Positions 24,601 through 35,137 of a stretch of 64,000 bases of DNA are shown here, piece after piece; within the stretch, counting starts at the first letter, position 1; each line of letters starts with the position of its first letter. The stretch is taken from NCBI GenBank assembly GCA_024195265.1, contig JAJLRJ010000011.1, positions 18,871,927 to 18,935,926 on the forward strand, written 5' to 3'. The position numbers and the translations under genes were made by a program. The stretch comes from Dendrophyllia cribrosa. Lineage: Eukaryota; Cnidaria; Anthozoa; Scleractinia; Dendrophylliidae. Under the pieces are notes generated by a model that saw only the letters and a list, made by a program, of their open reading frames with translations, searched no databases and had not been told where the DNA came from.

Positions 24601-27600
24601 CAATTGCCACGAAAAACCAACCTCTGCTCCGGAGTCAGAGAAGACCACTATGAAATAAATGACACGTGGGCGGAGGAAGAAACCACGGAAATGGGAACAA
24701 AGAAAAAGGCAAGAAAACTACCCCTTGAGCGGCGCTAGGAGGAGCAGGCTGTTGCACATTATCCTGAGCAGGCTGCTGGACTTGAGGCACTTGAGGCACT
24801 TGAGGCACTTGAGGCACTTGAGGCACTTCAGCTTCTGGAGCTTGTAAATCTTGGTTCGCTTCGGCCATGATCGAGTTGAACGAACAACTTCTTTCTCGAA
24901 GTGATAATTTATTCCTTGAGGTGACTCCTTTTATATCGCTTTGGGTAAGACCGCTGTAAATAGCATGCATGTTGACATATAACCTCATGCTAACAAGAAC
25001 CTGAGATACGGACCTGTTTGGAAGTTTTCCAAGGTGCCCTCAATGAGTTATTATAAATTGTGAAATCAGAATTCAGAACTCTTGAAAATCAGCGTTTTTG
25101 ATTGACGAGCAAAGGCGTTTGCAGTTCGTGCGCCATTTTGTGTTGCCTGGTAAAATTGCTGCCCTTCTACCACTCCTTGAGAATTTCCAAATAAGGCAAA
25201 CCATGAGCAACACGCTCATTGTCACGTTCTCAAACATGGCGACGAACAACCAATCAATCGTGAATCCGCCTGCATCTTTTAGATCAGCTGTGTGGAAATA
25301 TGGTTTTCCGGCTGAAGACGGTACAACAGATACAGTGTAAGTCTAAAACTATCTGCAAGAAACATTTGCATAATCAAATCGAAATATTCAAAATCAAAAG
25401 GTAATAATCAAAATCGTATCGAATCGCAAGGAATATGAATTGTTACACCCCTACACATTATAGTGGTTAATGCATTATTTTTTACCCATGTTAGAGGGAA
25501 ATAATCAGTGTGCATATTTTGGGTTCCATCTGCATGTACCAGAGCACATGTTAAGTGAAACAAAAGGAACAAAGAACCACAATTATACAAATGCAAAACA
25601 AGACCAAAAATACAATACCTCACAAACAATAGAAGACAATGAGTGGTTAATGTGTACCCGTACATGCAGAAAGACCCATATTTTGCTCATACCAAGGGTG
25701 CTTCAGATAATTATTATTGATGATTTGTTTCCTTTTCAGAACACTAAAAGGCCTCCATAGTTTCGAGAAACTGGAAGAATTGATTCTAGACAACAATCAG
25801 TTAGGAGATGACATGGAAATTCCTGAACTGGCCCATCTACATACACTGACATTAAATAAGAACAGAATATCCTTTTCATATTTTAAATCACAAAGTATGC
25901 ATTTAACACTTAATGACTGGTACTGAGGGAAACAGTGAATTTTGTTTCCCGAGAGGTAAACAAATTCACTGTTTCCCAAGGGATCAGTCATTAAGTGATT
26001 TGTTAAATAGCAACACAAGACATTTAAAAAAAAAACAGTTTAAAAAAACACACCAAGCACTCTAGGTAAACATCAATCGCATCATAATCATGCCACCTCT
26101 TTTCACGGTCTGATCATGTGCACTTGCGGGCAACAGTGCACTGTTACCCTCTGACGTCAAAAATGAAGCCCGCTTTTGCAAATGTTGCCCGCTCATGGAC
26201 GTTATTTGGGAAACTGTTTGTTTGTTAGATGTCATGTGACCATGAATCAACCAATGAATGTGCACGTTGTATTGAGAATAAACTCCAGCTATATAACAAA
26301 ACTGTTTGTTTCATCAGGTTTTCAGCTTGTTTGATATACAGGTAATTTATGGATCCTCTCTCTTGATTGATTGTTGCACACCTGTTGTGATTTACTGTTA
26401 CAAGGTAGGATTGTTTATAAGTAAAAACGTTTCAGATTAAGAACTGAAGCTGTCAGTTTGACAAATGTTATCCTTAATTTGAGTACATAGTCAACCTGGA
26501 TGTGTTGCTGGATAAGATTGCTAGCAACTTGCCTTCTTTAAAATACCTTAGTCTTCTAAGCAACCAGGCCTGTCCAAATGAGCTGTCATCCTCACACAGG
26601 GATGAAGAGGATTATCAGCGATACAGGTACAGTACACTCTGTTAAGATAGAAACCCATGTAAGGCAGATGTGACGATATTATTTTAGTGTATCTTAACAT
26701 GACGTCTTTATCTTACATGAAGTGTGAATCAATATTTTATACAGCTCCCATGCGCAGGGTGGGATGAAAATGAAAAAATCAGCTTGCCCTTTGGGCAAGC
26801 TGCTACTTTAGTTTACTAGCCCGGGGCTCTGAAAAGCTAGCCCAAAAGTAAGTTAATTATTAAAAACAAACAAATTTAAACAAGGGATGAATATTACACC
26901 AAGAGGCAAAAAATCTCCAACTGTGTTCGCTCCCGACGGCGAATGTTGCGGAATAAATTATAAATTACGAGAAAAACTTACTTTTGCGCTGGTTATGAAA
27001 GTTATGATTGATTGATCAATGATACTAGTACTCTTATTCGAAGTCTTTCGCCTTTGGATAACGTAAAATATCTTGCAAGCCCTTTCGGAAGTTTGATACA
27101 ACAAAAATAACACATTTTATATTACGTGACTTGCTTGCGAGTATCAAGAGATTAAATTACGCACGGCGTTCTACGCGTACACGGCAAACGGCAGCTTGCA
27201 GTTTATTATCCTTACTTTTCCTCGAATCGTAAAATAAATCCACTAGAAAAATCGAAGTTAATTCACATGTTCATGAGTTTGAGAAACGTGAAACTACTCA
27301 CTTTCCCATGGAAATGGCAAACGGCAGACGGCAAAAATATTTGCCGTTCGTGGAAAAAAACAATCCATCCAGTATTAATTAATGCAACGACTGTGTCGGG
27401 AAATGTTCAAGTTGTCTAGCTTGCTTAAAGAAATTGGTCTTAATCGACAAGACAGATCCTAACTGGTTTACTTTGAACTTAATACAATGAAAACAACAGT
27501 GATTTTAAAGACCTTAAAAAGCAGAGGAGTGAGAACACAATTACGGCCGCTACTGTACATTATAATTATTTAGGAAAACGCATCATTCAATTCCATTTCT

Positions 27601-30600
27601 TTTGTTCGCCGTTGATATTTTCTTACATTTTTAAAATGTTCCTCACATTCACTTTCACTAGAGAACTGTTTATTACACACTTCTTACGTATTTTAATTCT
27701 TAACTTAATGATGAGAAAAGGCAACAAATATTGCTTGCCCGTCGGGCAAACTCCGACAAAAAGACACTTGCCCGACGGGTCGCTTCACTGTACTAGCCCC
27801 GGGCTATCGGACAGCGCTTTTGTCGCGCCCTGATGCGTAAGCATGCTCATGTGATTCAGATTAAACAAACTAAGTAATCCTTCCAGTTGTTTGTGTTTGA
27901 GTTCTTGTCTTTGCCAACCGTTTGTTGCTCTTTGGTTAAACCCATCGTTACAGCAGACACCTCTCCAAGACAGACATCAATAAATTTTATCATTCAATGC
28001 AGTTTTTTCTTCCTTTTCATTGGCCGAGTAAGCCCACCATGTGACCTGCCAATAACTACCTACAAATAATTCTGCTCATGTGCACAATGGTGCAAAGTTC
28101 TTTTGCTGCAAATAAATTATTGTTCTGCTCCCGTCCTTTACAATGGCAGCCCGATTTCTGCTCTGTTTTAGCAGTTATGAATAAATATTAAAATTGAAAA
28201 ACAAACTTGGTGATTGAATGATCAAACAACTACATGTATTGAACTCGGCTATCACAAAATATTGTGATAATTTTGTCAGTGTCTTGCAGATCAATAATAA
28301 TTAATCTGCTCGCCACTGACAAATCATGATATTTTGCTCAACCTCGTCCAATAAATTGATTTTATTATTGGCTGGTTGGTTCTGGCTGAATTTGTTAGAA
28401 TTTGTCCAGAAGGTGTCCATAAGTCTTTGTGCAGTTAGAATTTTTGTTTTGTTATAGAAAAATTAGTAATGTCTACTCAATGTTTCTTACTTGTGTCAAC
28501 AGATACTATGTCCTTTACCGTCTTCCGAACTTAACATTTCTTGACTCAAGACCTGTTAAAAGTAAGGAGAAAGAGGAAGCACAAAGAGTAGGAGCTCACA
28601 TGAAGATTGTGGCACCTTCAACTGATGAAATGGTCAGTTCATACAGCTCAATAGTTTTCATTTGAATGGTTTTTGAATGATATAAAAAGTAGAGCCACCT
28701 TCTAAATCATAATACACACAGTACCATGGCAACAAACTGCTCACTAGCTTTCATTTGAATGGTCTCACTTTAGGATTTCATCCACAGACTAAAAAGTTTG
28801 AACCATATAACAACCAGTTCCACAGCAAAGTAATGTTCAGTTTGAATGGTCACACTTTAGGATTTCATCCCAAACTACTAGTACTACAGAAACCATCCAA
28901 CCATGGAATGCAGCCAAATTTATGTATCACCCCAGAACCTCTTGAAGCTTGGGGGAGGGTGCACCGATGGTCGAAACTTTATATGAGGCTTTTTGCCGTT
29001 CCACTTTGTTTTCTTTGAAACCAAAAACGTTGGTGGAAGGTCCTTTCAAGGGTTTGCGTACCATTTACGGTCCGCCATCTTTATTTACCATGCTCCTATA
29101 TTCTTACATGATGTAGTAACCTGCGTCATTGTCAGGCAAACCGAGATTTCGTCGCCCTACAGCATTCCTTGGTGATTCCACGGGAATCCATGTAACAAAT
29201 TTGCTATGCTCGGCCCTTCGGCCCTCGCTTTGCGAGGAATTAAATTCCTGAAGATTGCCACTCAGATGGACTTCAAGAAAAAATATAATCATGGAATTAT
29301 TGAAAAAGGAGTAGACTTTACATGTTTCACATGCTTTAACGGAAAGTTTTTTAATATTTGATTGTTGGCAAAAATAGGGTGAAACATGACACAGTGCAAA
29401 AGTCTTCTGTGTTATATAATTTCAGCACGATTCCTGAGGAATTTGACCGTATTTATGAATGAAAGTAGGTGTAGCAGTTATTGAAAGTGGCGGGACAGTG
29501 ATGTGTAAATTAAGTGTAAAATTTAACCACCTCCACTGGGTACAGGGTTTAATAATTAAAACGTAAAAGATTAAAAACCCTATAAAAAAATACAACTTAT
29601 TATAAGCTTTAAACTTCCAGCAGTCAGATTGAAGGTTCATGTTACACGAATTAAGTTTAAGTATTTTATGCATAAAAGCAACATTGATACTTTAAAGGCC
29701 CATCTTCACTTACCGTGATGCACCGGGCATTGTTTATTTTGATTTGGACCCAGATAAATGCGATCTCTCGCGAAGTGAAATTTTGGCCTCTCATCTCCAC
29801 GAAGAAATGAACACTGAGTTTGAAATTTCGTTCGACATTGATTTTAAAATTTATTAGTCCAAAGAAGCGGTCCTGTTAGATATTAAAAGTCCGTATAACA
29901 TGTCTCGCATTTTGTCTGGGGCCCCTCAACCCGCTTTTGTGTAGCTCCAGTCGCCGAGGTAGTTTCCTCCACTTCGAAAGTTCGCATCGAAAACATTTAC
30001 ACGTTGAGGGACGCGGAAAACCTCCTGCTATTTTTACCAAAAGTTTAAGGTCGATGCCCCTTAAAACGAAACCTCCAGCGAGCCGAGAAGTGTTTGTATT
30101 TTGTGGGCTGTTATTTGCATCGGGCATAATTAATGAGCTCCGCTGGCGGAGGACGTTTTCTCGGCTTCAGACGTTTGCATAAAAAAAAATTCAACGGCTA
30201 GGGATGGAGAAAACCTCCTTCAACTTCCAGGGAATATTTCACATAGATGCTGGCAAAAACGACTCCGCCGGCGAGCCGAGAAGTTTTGAGCTTTTTGTTG
30301 TTTACAGTTACGGTCGACCGGTCATGCATCAACGGTAGTAATATTCAAATGTCAACTGACAGTATCTGTATGTGGAAAAAAATTACAAAGAAAAGATTCG
30401 AAGATAAATCTTAACTAGTAGGCAATCTAATATACCTATTTCTTTTCCACGGATGACCGAATTTCTGAGCCAAACCTTCTTAAGGATCTTGTTTCTTGAC
30501 AGCCGCCTCGAGCCTTTGGCGGCGTTGCTTAGAAAACGTATCAGTAACGATGGAAAATAAAAGAAAACATACAAAAACAAGATGCAATGCCTGGAATATG

Positions 30601-31255
30601 AACTAAATATTTGAACGAAATCATCTTGAAGTTAATAGACGATACAGTTCCCCCGATGTAAACGGATTATTTTAGGAATCAAACTTTCTCGCCTCAAAAT
30701 GGATTTTCTGGGCCCCAGAAATTCTAGAACGCCCGCAATGAGTCACGGTAAGTAACGATGGGCCTTTAAAGGGGACTCAAAACATAAAGACGTATTATAA
30801 CCATACAAACCAATTTCTAGAAATAAAAACCATGTTGTATTAATATGTAACTAGCAGTAATCACAGATTATGGAGACGCATTCGAAGGAATTTCCGGCGG
30901 AAATGAGCCCCTGAAAAAAGCAATAGGGGCGGCCATTTAGAAGACTGGACACCAAAAAATCTCAAATTTTTCTGCACGTAAGATGCAGGGCAACCAACAC
31001 GAAATTAGGATTGCATTCTTCGAATGCGATAATTAAATATTTTCCCAATATTTACAATAAATATGATACCTTAGTTTTGTTTGTTAACAGATTTCTCAAA
31101 TGCAAGAGAGCACGGAAGCCAAATCAGTGTACAGCCCACTTCCCAGTGAAGCCATAGCCCCAGGGGACCATAAAGGCACATTTGGACGCTGCAGATACAT
31201 CTATTTTGGAAAACACTCAGAAGGAAACAGATTTATAAAAAATGATGAGCTTTAA
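18641..31255 (+). CDS. LRMDA: Leucine-rich melanocyte differentiation-associated protein, complete, 6 exons
   Basis: Exons: 18641-18682, 22045-22145, 25740-25866, 26487-26626, 28503-28632 and 31091-31255; phases agree at every junction and the spliced frame is 705 nt (234 residues). Family: small leucine-rich-repeat protein; human LRMDA (formerly C10orf11) is linked to oculocutaneous albinism type 7 and melanocyte differentiation. Seen here: LRR cores [32 protein letters not shown] and [15 protein letters not shown], then the LRR-cap segment [15 protein letters not shown], and a C-terminal block ([19 protein letters not shown], ending NDEL) that I know as the conserved tail of this family. 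Start: the ATG at 18641 precedes a good GTAATA donor. The third intron looks U12-type (listed separately). The protein is slightly longer than the human isoforms I recall. Introns 1 to 5 are packed with mobile elements. Confidence 0.93.
19046..19213 (-). repeat. Dispersed repeat family B (inverted copy at 60674-60841)
   Basis: About 165 bp matches the reverse complement of 60674-60841 with high identity, including the motif ATAGAGCGGTTTTAAAAT. There is no coding capacity. Confidence 0.8.
19240..19380 (-). repeat. Dispersed repeat family C, copy 1
   Basis: The reverse complement aligns with 46886-47024 and 55580-55712. Shared landmarks are TAAAACCAAAA, a CCAATCA box, CAATCAG and ACATGTAGC-like sequence in the same order and spacing. 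It is probably a short non-autonomous element. Confidence 0.65.
19655..20008 (+). repeat. ~350-bp repeat shared with LRMDA intron 3
   Basis: Matches 25950-26297 in the same orientation. Shared segments include GGGATCAGTCATT, GCATCATAATCATGCCACCT, CCCTCTGACGTCAAAA and GATGTCATGTGACCATGAAT. Both copies are non-coding and diverged by small indels. Confidence 0.85.
22341..22598. mobile_element. Short TIR element, 258 bp, with 10-bp target duplication
   Basis: Starts TTTACACCGGTCTTACCC and ends GGGTAAGACCGCTGTAAA. It is flanked by identical TAGTATCCTA at 22331-22340 and 22599-22608. Its left 60 bp and right 75 bp match the ends of the larger neighbour, so it is a deletion derivative of the same family. 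A 9-10-bp duplication suggests a Mutator-like transposase in trans. Confidence 0.8.
23084..24049 (-). other. Hydrophobic open frame inside the TIR element, function doubtful
   Basis: A 321-codon frame rich in Phe, Leu, Ile and Val, beginning in the minisatellite. The plus strand here is A-rich and T-poor, which by itself depletes minus-strand stops and yields hydrophobic codons. I recognise no family. It could be a real multi-pass membrane protein of the element, but compositional chance is the simpler reading. Confidence 0.2.
23908..24563. repeat. 117-bp minisatellite, about 5.6 units
   Basis: Unit starts (CTTCTGCTCTGGAG) fall at 23908, 24026, 24143, 24260, 24377 and 24494, spacing 118 then 117 bp. 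Units are about 95% alike by eye. As 117 is divisible by three, the minus strand reads a 39-residue repeat ([20 protein letters not shown] core) without stops over several units. Confidence 0.95.
24635..24868 (-). CDS. Pro/Gln-rich 77-residue frame of the TIR element
   Basis: [14 protein letters not shown] is followed by five Pro-Gln-Val triplets (24779-24832), then a Gln/Pro/Ala-rich part and a hydrophobic, Pro-rich end before TGA at 24637-24635. It lies about 60 bp downstream of a TATA box in the element's terminal region, which makes transcription plausible. It resembles no family I know. The frame may once have continued into the minisatellite frame. Confidence 0.35.
   Translation of the reverse strand: MAEANQDLQAPEAEVPQVPQVPQVPQVPQVQQPAQDNVQQPAPPSAAQGVVFLPFSLFPFPWFLPPPTCHLFHSGLL
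25901..26010. repeat. Hairpin at the start of the intron-3 repeat
   Basis: GAGGGAAACAGTGAATTT (around 25925) pairs with AAATTCACTGTTTCCC (around 25962), and the outer TTAATGACTG pairs with CAGTCATTAA. The stem begins only 35-40 nt inside the intron, close to the U12 donor. Confidence 0.7.
25950..26297 (+). repeat. ~350-bp repeat, second copy (inside the U12 intron)
   Basis: Direct copy of 19655-20008. Its presence accounts for more than half of the length of the intron. Confidence 0.85.
26755..27832. mobile_element. hAT-like TIR element, 1078 bp, non-autonomous
   Basis: Ends CAGGG and CCCTG, with ATGCG directly repeated outside (26750-26754 and 27833-27837). Subterminal regions share AGCCCGGGGCT and palindromes of the type CTTGCCC(N)nGGGCAAG. 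CAGGG-type ends are common in hAT elements, though those usually duplicate 8 bp, so the class is tentative. No transposase is visible. Confidence 0.55.
28752..28872 (+). repeat. 91-bp-spaced direct repeat in LRMDA intron 5
   Basis: TTTGAATGGT(C/-)(T/A)CACTTTAGGATTTCATCC occurs at 28752 and again at about 28843. It is probably a remnant of a short tandem array. Confidence 0.65.
29696..30765. mobile_element. TTAA-flanked TIR element, 1070 bp
   Basis: TIR AGGCCCATCTTCACTTACCG on the left and the imperfect reverse complement CGGTAAGTAACGATGGGCCT on the right. TTAA is present at both edges (29692-29695 and 30766-30769), the target duplication used by piggyBac and Kolobok elements. The interior has no transposase frame. 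Confidence 0.78.
30854..30965 (-). repeat. Dispersed repeat, copy B (inverted relative to 4794-4908)
   Basis: Reverse complement of 4794-4908 with few changes. It lies 89 bp after the TTAA element and 125 bp before the last LRMDA exon. Confidence 0.8.
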
Positions 31256-32860
31256 ATTTTAACGCTGTACTCCATGTTTTAAGGTTTATAACCAACCAGC
31301 AAAAAGGTTACTTTTAAAGAAATTATGTAAAATTCTGTTTTAATATAAAGCCCAGTCTGTAATTCAGACTTGTAGAACTATTGTCCCAAAAATTATAATA
31401 GGAAATGAACATAAGGCGCAAGGCACTGATCTTATTATCTTATAGGGGAGTAAATAACATTTAATGATGAAAAATGTTTAGAGCTGTCTCAGGTAATAAT
31501 ACAGTCAAAGCTCCTGTAAGGAGACACTCTCAGGAGGCAGAAAAAGTATCTGTATTATTTTGGAGCTGGCCGCTAACGGGAAGCTGTGACTGTATTCAGC
31601 TGAACTGACGAATCAGATAAATAACCCTGCCAGTGATTTTTTAACTTCTGCTCAGGTTTTCAAACCTTCAATCACCAACAACGGTCTTCTCTCACCCAAA
31701 TAATCACAGAGACTCTCGACAGCGGTCTTGAGACTCCTGGGTTCAAACCATTTACAATTTTTGGCCTTTAATAGAAGCTTTCCTGCTAATATTTATTTTG
31801 TTTTTATCATATCCACAGAAATGTCTCAAAATAATTCAAAGGTGTGACCTAGCCTCACTCTTTAAGATATAAAAATTCCAGTGATGCAACAAGGCTGCTT
31901 TGTTTGTGTCATTGTAATCCAAGCACGGATATTTAAAATTCATTTTCATTGACTTTTTGGGTGTGTTTGTTCGTGTGTGCTATAATTTGTTAGATGGTCA
32001 TATTCATGTTCATGAGACAGCCATTGTGCTTTTTAGAAAAAATCACTATTTAGAGGAGTTTCAGAAATTTGCTGGAATTGTGTTCACTGTTTCCTTAGCC
32101 ATTCAGATATAAAAGCCCATGCCAATTATGTCTTAGCTCATGCTTGTTTTCCTGCACTTAACATCTGTAAGTTGCATGTTTTTTCTTAAGTTCTGACTGG
32201 TTTATTGCATTATGGGCTTTTGCTGTGATTAATCAGATGTGAGGTGGTTAGTAACTTCATGGCACCGCAGCACAAAACACCCCAGTAAATCATAGTATGC
32301 AAATTGTCTTTCAGACAAATGATTATTGTCATTTAGGAAGCCGTTAACTACACCTGTTATTATTTTAATCCTATCAATAACAAAATTCTCACTTGTGATT
32401 GGTCATCTGCGTGCCTATTTCTTACATAATTGGTGCATGATCATGTGGGTGTCCAATTACAGCTTTTTGTAATTGGACACCTATGTTGTGCATGTGTCAA
32501 TCAGGTGCACTGAAATGTTTCTTTTTTGATGTTTCCTCGTACAATTCAGGAGCAATCCTGCTTGTAATAAAATTAATTTATTTGAAATTGTCCCTGCACT
32601 ACATGCTTGGCTCATATGAAATTTCTTGCCCTATTACTCCCTGAATTGTGCTATACTCAGTCCAATATTTTATTACTAATTAATAAAAAAAAATCAGTTA
32701 GTTTAGATTTTAAGAGCTAGTTATAAATTATTAATACTTATTTTATCATTATAATAGAAAAGATAGCTTCAGTTGATTTTTAATTTTAGACGGTATTAAA
32801 TACGAATGAGTTTACTTTTTAAAATTGATTTTTATTGTCAATAAAACAGTTACATTTTAA
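31256..32860 (+). other. LRMDA 3' UTR region with candidate poly(A) signals
   Basis: No AATAAA occurs close to the stop. The first canonical ones I see are at 32566-32571 and 32840-32845, implying a 3' UTR of about 1.3-1.6 kb. It includes a small perfect hairpin at 32448-32481 (GGTGTCCAATTACA stem). Confidence 0.4.
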
Positions 32861-33944
32861 TTTTTAGTTTCATGTCTTGTCTCGGGATTACTTGATGGGA
32901 GTGGTCCTGTGAATGTCTATGATACTGTAGAGTTCCGGAAGTAGCAGCCCCCATAATTTTCGGAATAACCAGGCCTAAGGGGCTGCAACTTTTGGGCAGC
33001 CGTTACTTTCGGGCAACTGAAAGATGTGAATAATTAGAGAAAAAAAATGGTTGTCAAATGTGGCATTCCCCTCGCAACGTCTGGGGAATGGGATAACCCA
33101 TGAGTGGCACTGGGTTCTGAGAAAACTATTTAATTGAGGACTTGTGGTTCCTTCCAGTTTTGGTTCCAGTTGTGGGTCAGAGTATACCCCTGGATGATAG
33201 GGAAATATGAAAAACAAGTTTGGAAAAATGTGAAAAGTATTGGTTATAAACGCAACTATTGCTTTTCTTTTTTGTATAAATAATCAAAATGTTCCAGCTC
33301 CAATTGATTGCAGGATTTCCTATGCCGACTGACTGATGGATTAGTTGACAGCCAGGTGACTGCCCAACTGAGCGATGGACTGACAAATTAGCTGACTGCT
33401 TGAAAGAATGACTTTCTGTCTAACAGATTAGCTGCCAAGCTGGCTGCCAGAATATCAGTGACCACACAAGGGGTGGGGCTGTGTTTACTTTTACTCCCCC
33501 CCCCCTCTCCCACTTTTTTGTAAAAAAAAAAAACCAAAAAATAATTCATTGAAAACTTTTGAAATTTATTAGTTTAATAGTATGTGGGGTTTTCATGATT
33601 TTTATGTGAACTTTAATACTGAAGACTATGCAAATAAAATATGTCAATGACGCAACTGTTTAATATCCACTACAAAACGCAACAAACGCTAATTTCGGTT
33701 CGCATCTTTCAATCTTTCTACAGTCAGTTTTTTGATCGTTTTACCCCGAGTCGTTCTACAAACTCAACTACTTATTTCACTGCATGCACCCAGTTTCCAG
33801 TTCGACGCTATAAAAATACAACAATGTTCAGTTTCAATATACATATCTGCTGTGATGGGTTATGCCTTTTGAAGATTACATAATTAAAAAAAAAAACGTC
33901 ACGTGTCACGACACTCGGCTCAAGAGGCTCAGTTTTTTGGGAAA

Positions 33945-34095
33945 ATCCGAATCCGGATTCTTGAATCCAAAAAAGGATTTTGAGGGTTTTTTTTTTATTA
34001 AAATCCAAAAACGGATTACGAATCCATTGATTCCATACTTCGGTGAGATTTTTCAAATCAAATCTCAATCCGGATTTTTAGATTCGTGATCTGAG
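33945..34095. repeat. Cluster of AATCC/GGATT inverted motifs
   Basis: At least eight AATCC or GGATT motifs alternate within 150 bp (for example AATCCGGATT twice), separated by A or T runs. The segment can fold in many alternative ways. It is probably a decayed fold-back repeat. Confidence 0.6.
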
Positions 34096-34310
34096 CGTTT
34101 TTTTTGGGAATGGATTCGAAAAAAGTACATCTGTCAAGCGGTCTTTCGTGCAAATTTACTAGTCCCGTTCGCTGTTTTGTTTCTTTCACGATTTCATATC
34201 ATGGGCAATTCAAGTAAGATTTTGTTACGTGTATTTTGAAAACTATTTGACGAGCAGACTGATAAACACAAGCGAGTCAAAATAGGTTAATTTGCATACC
34301 AAGGTCTACC

Positions 34311-34495
34311 AAGTGACGTCAAAGACTCAAACATACCTCACGGGTCCCTCACGGGTTGAAATTATAATAACAATAAGCATAGAAAATTGCACGCAGAACA
34401 AGTCCAAAGTTTTTGTTGCTTTTCGCGTGATTTTCAATACTTATTGTTATTATAATTTCAACCCGTGAGGTATGTTTGAGTCTTTGACGTCACTT
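34311..34495. mobile_element. Fold-back MITE-like element, 185 bp
   Basis: The ends AAGTGACGTCAAAGACTC and GAGTCTTTGACGTCACTT are perfect inverted repeats. The arms continue for about 60 bp, with an 11-bp duplication (CCCTCACGGGT) present only in the left arm. I cannot define a target duplication. Confidence 0.75.
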
Positions 34496-35082
34496 TCTCC
34501 CATTCGCAACCAAGCCTTGGAACAACGTTGATTAATGGCGGCCGTAAATTCTCGGAAATAAATGTTAAAATAAAATGACTTCTGATGTTCGTAATGAATT
34601 GAAATTTGGCAAGATGAGTAAGAAAGTCTAATTGTACACGAAAATGTAAAAAAAAATCAAAATAAAAAATTTGATCACAGGGGCACTTTAAAACATTCCA
34701 CAATTCGTAAAGGGTCTATAGCTTTTATTTAATCCAGTTTTGTTTAGTAACTCTTTTCGATAGCATTTCTGTCCTTAGCATTTATAGTCTGTCAAAACTG
34801 TCTGTCAATGTCTGTCAAGACTTGTCAAGAGGACAAAATTACCTGCTTCTGATTGGTCAAGCTGTCAGCATTCTCATTGAATGTAACTTTCGAACCTTCT
34901 CACCATGTTTTTTCAAGTGGCGTTGTTAAAAAAAAGTGAATGAAACCGCTTCGTAACTAAACAGAAAATGACGAAAACTGGATTTTATTGTCTCTTTCGA
35001 GAAAAGAAAGGATGTTCACGCAAAAGGTCTTGTTGAAGCCCTAAAATGATGCGCTGGTTTGATTTTGTCGTCAAAGGAGTTC

Positions 35083-35137
35083 ATGGCGGACAAACCCTTC
35101 TTCGGTCTTTTCATTCAATACTACAGTTTTCACCACA
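35083..35137 (+). CDS. Possible orphan first exon (18 codons)
   Basis: ATGGCGGACAAACCC opens a frame (MADKPFFGLFIQYY and four more residues) ending at a strong GTAAGT donor. The ATGGCGG context resembles a YY1-type start site. No following exon in matching phase was identified before the giant gene's ATG at 35892. It could be an alternative 5' exon of that gene or chance. Confidence 0.25.

Larger units (their letters stand above)
22609..24960 (-). mobile_element. 2.35-kb TIR element with internal promoter and 117-bp minisatellite
   Basis: Same TIRs as the 258-bp neighbour, which it adjoins across one shared TAGTATCCTA. Its right flank begins TAGCATGCAT, matching that sequence at only six of ten positions. 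Reading on minus from the right end, a TATA box (TATAAAAGG, about 24927-24935) precedes an ATG at 24868-24866. The middle holds a six-unit 117-bp tandem repeat. No transposase is visible, so I regard it as non-autonomous and of unassigned superfamily. Confidence 0.7.
22146..25739 (+). other. LRMDA intron 2
   Basis: Bounded by GTAACA and TTTCAG. It is mostly occupied by two related TIR elements (22341-22598 and 22609-24960). The remaining right part (24970-25739) contains short frames without support. Confidence 0.7.
25867..26486 (+). other. Probable U12-type AT-AC intron of LRMDA (intron 3)
   Basis: The 5' end reads ATATCCTTTT, a perfect U12 donor. The 3' end has branch-site-like TATCCTTAAT at 26469-26478 (consensus TTCCTTAAY) with the adenosine about 10 nt before the terminal AC at 26485-26486. 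This splice joins AAC AGA to ATA GTC AAC, giving [12 protein letters not shown], which aligns without gaps to the family consensus as I know it. A GT-AG alternative (25895 to 26490) also keeps the frame but inserts extra residues between two repeats. Confidence 0.8.
32861..35058. other. Intergenic region with small palindromic elements
   Basis: No gene is supported. It includes a C run near 33497-33509, a cluster of short AATCC/GGATT palindromes at 33950-34090, and the inverted-repeat element at 34311-34495. Confidence 0.5.

Noticed and set aside
25740..25894. GT-AG version of the LRMDA exon 3/4 junction (donor at 25895, acceptor at 26490)
   Set aside because: It keeps the frame but inserts extra residues between leucine-rich repeats. 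The AT-AC junction has full U12 donor and branch motifs and aligns without gaps.
29876..30182. Overlapping 81-83-codon frames on both strands
   Set aside because: Both lie inside the TTAA-flanked non-autonomous element and match no transposase motif.
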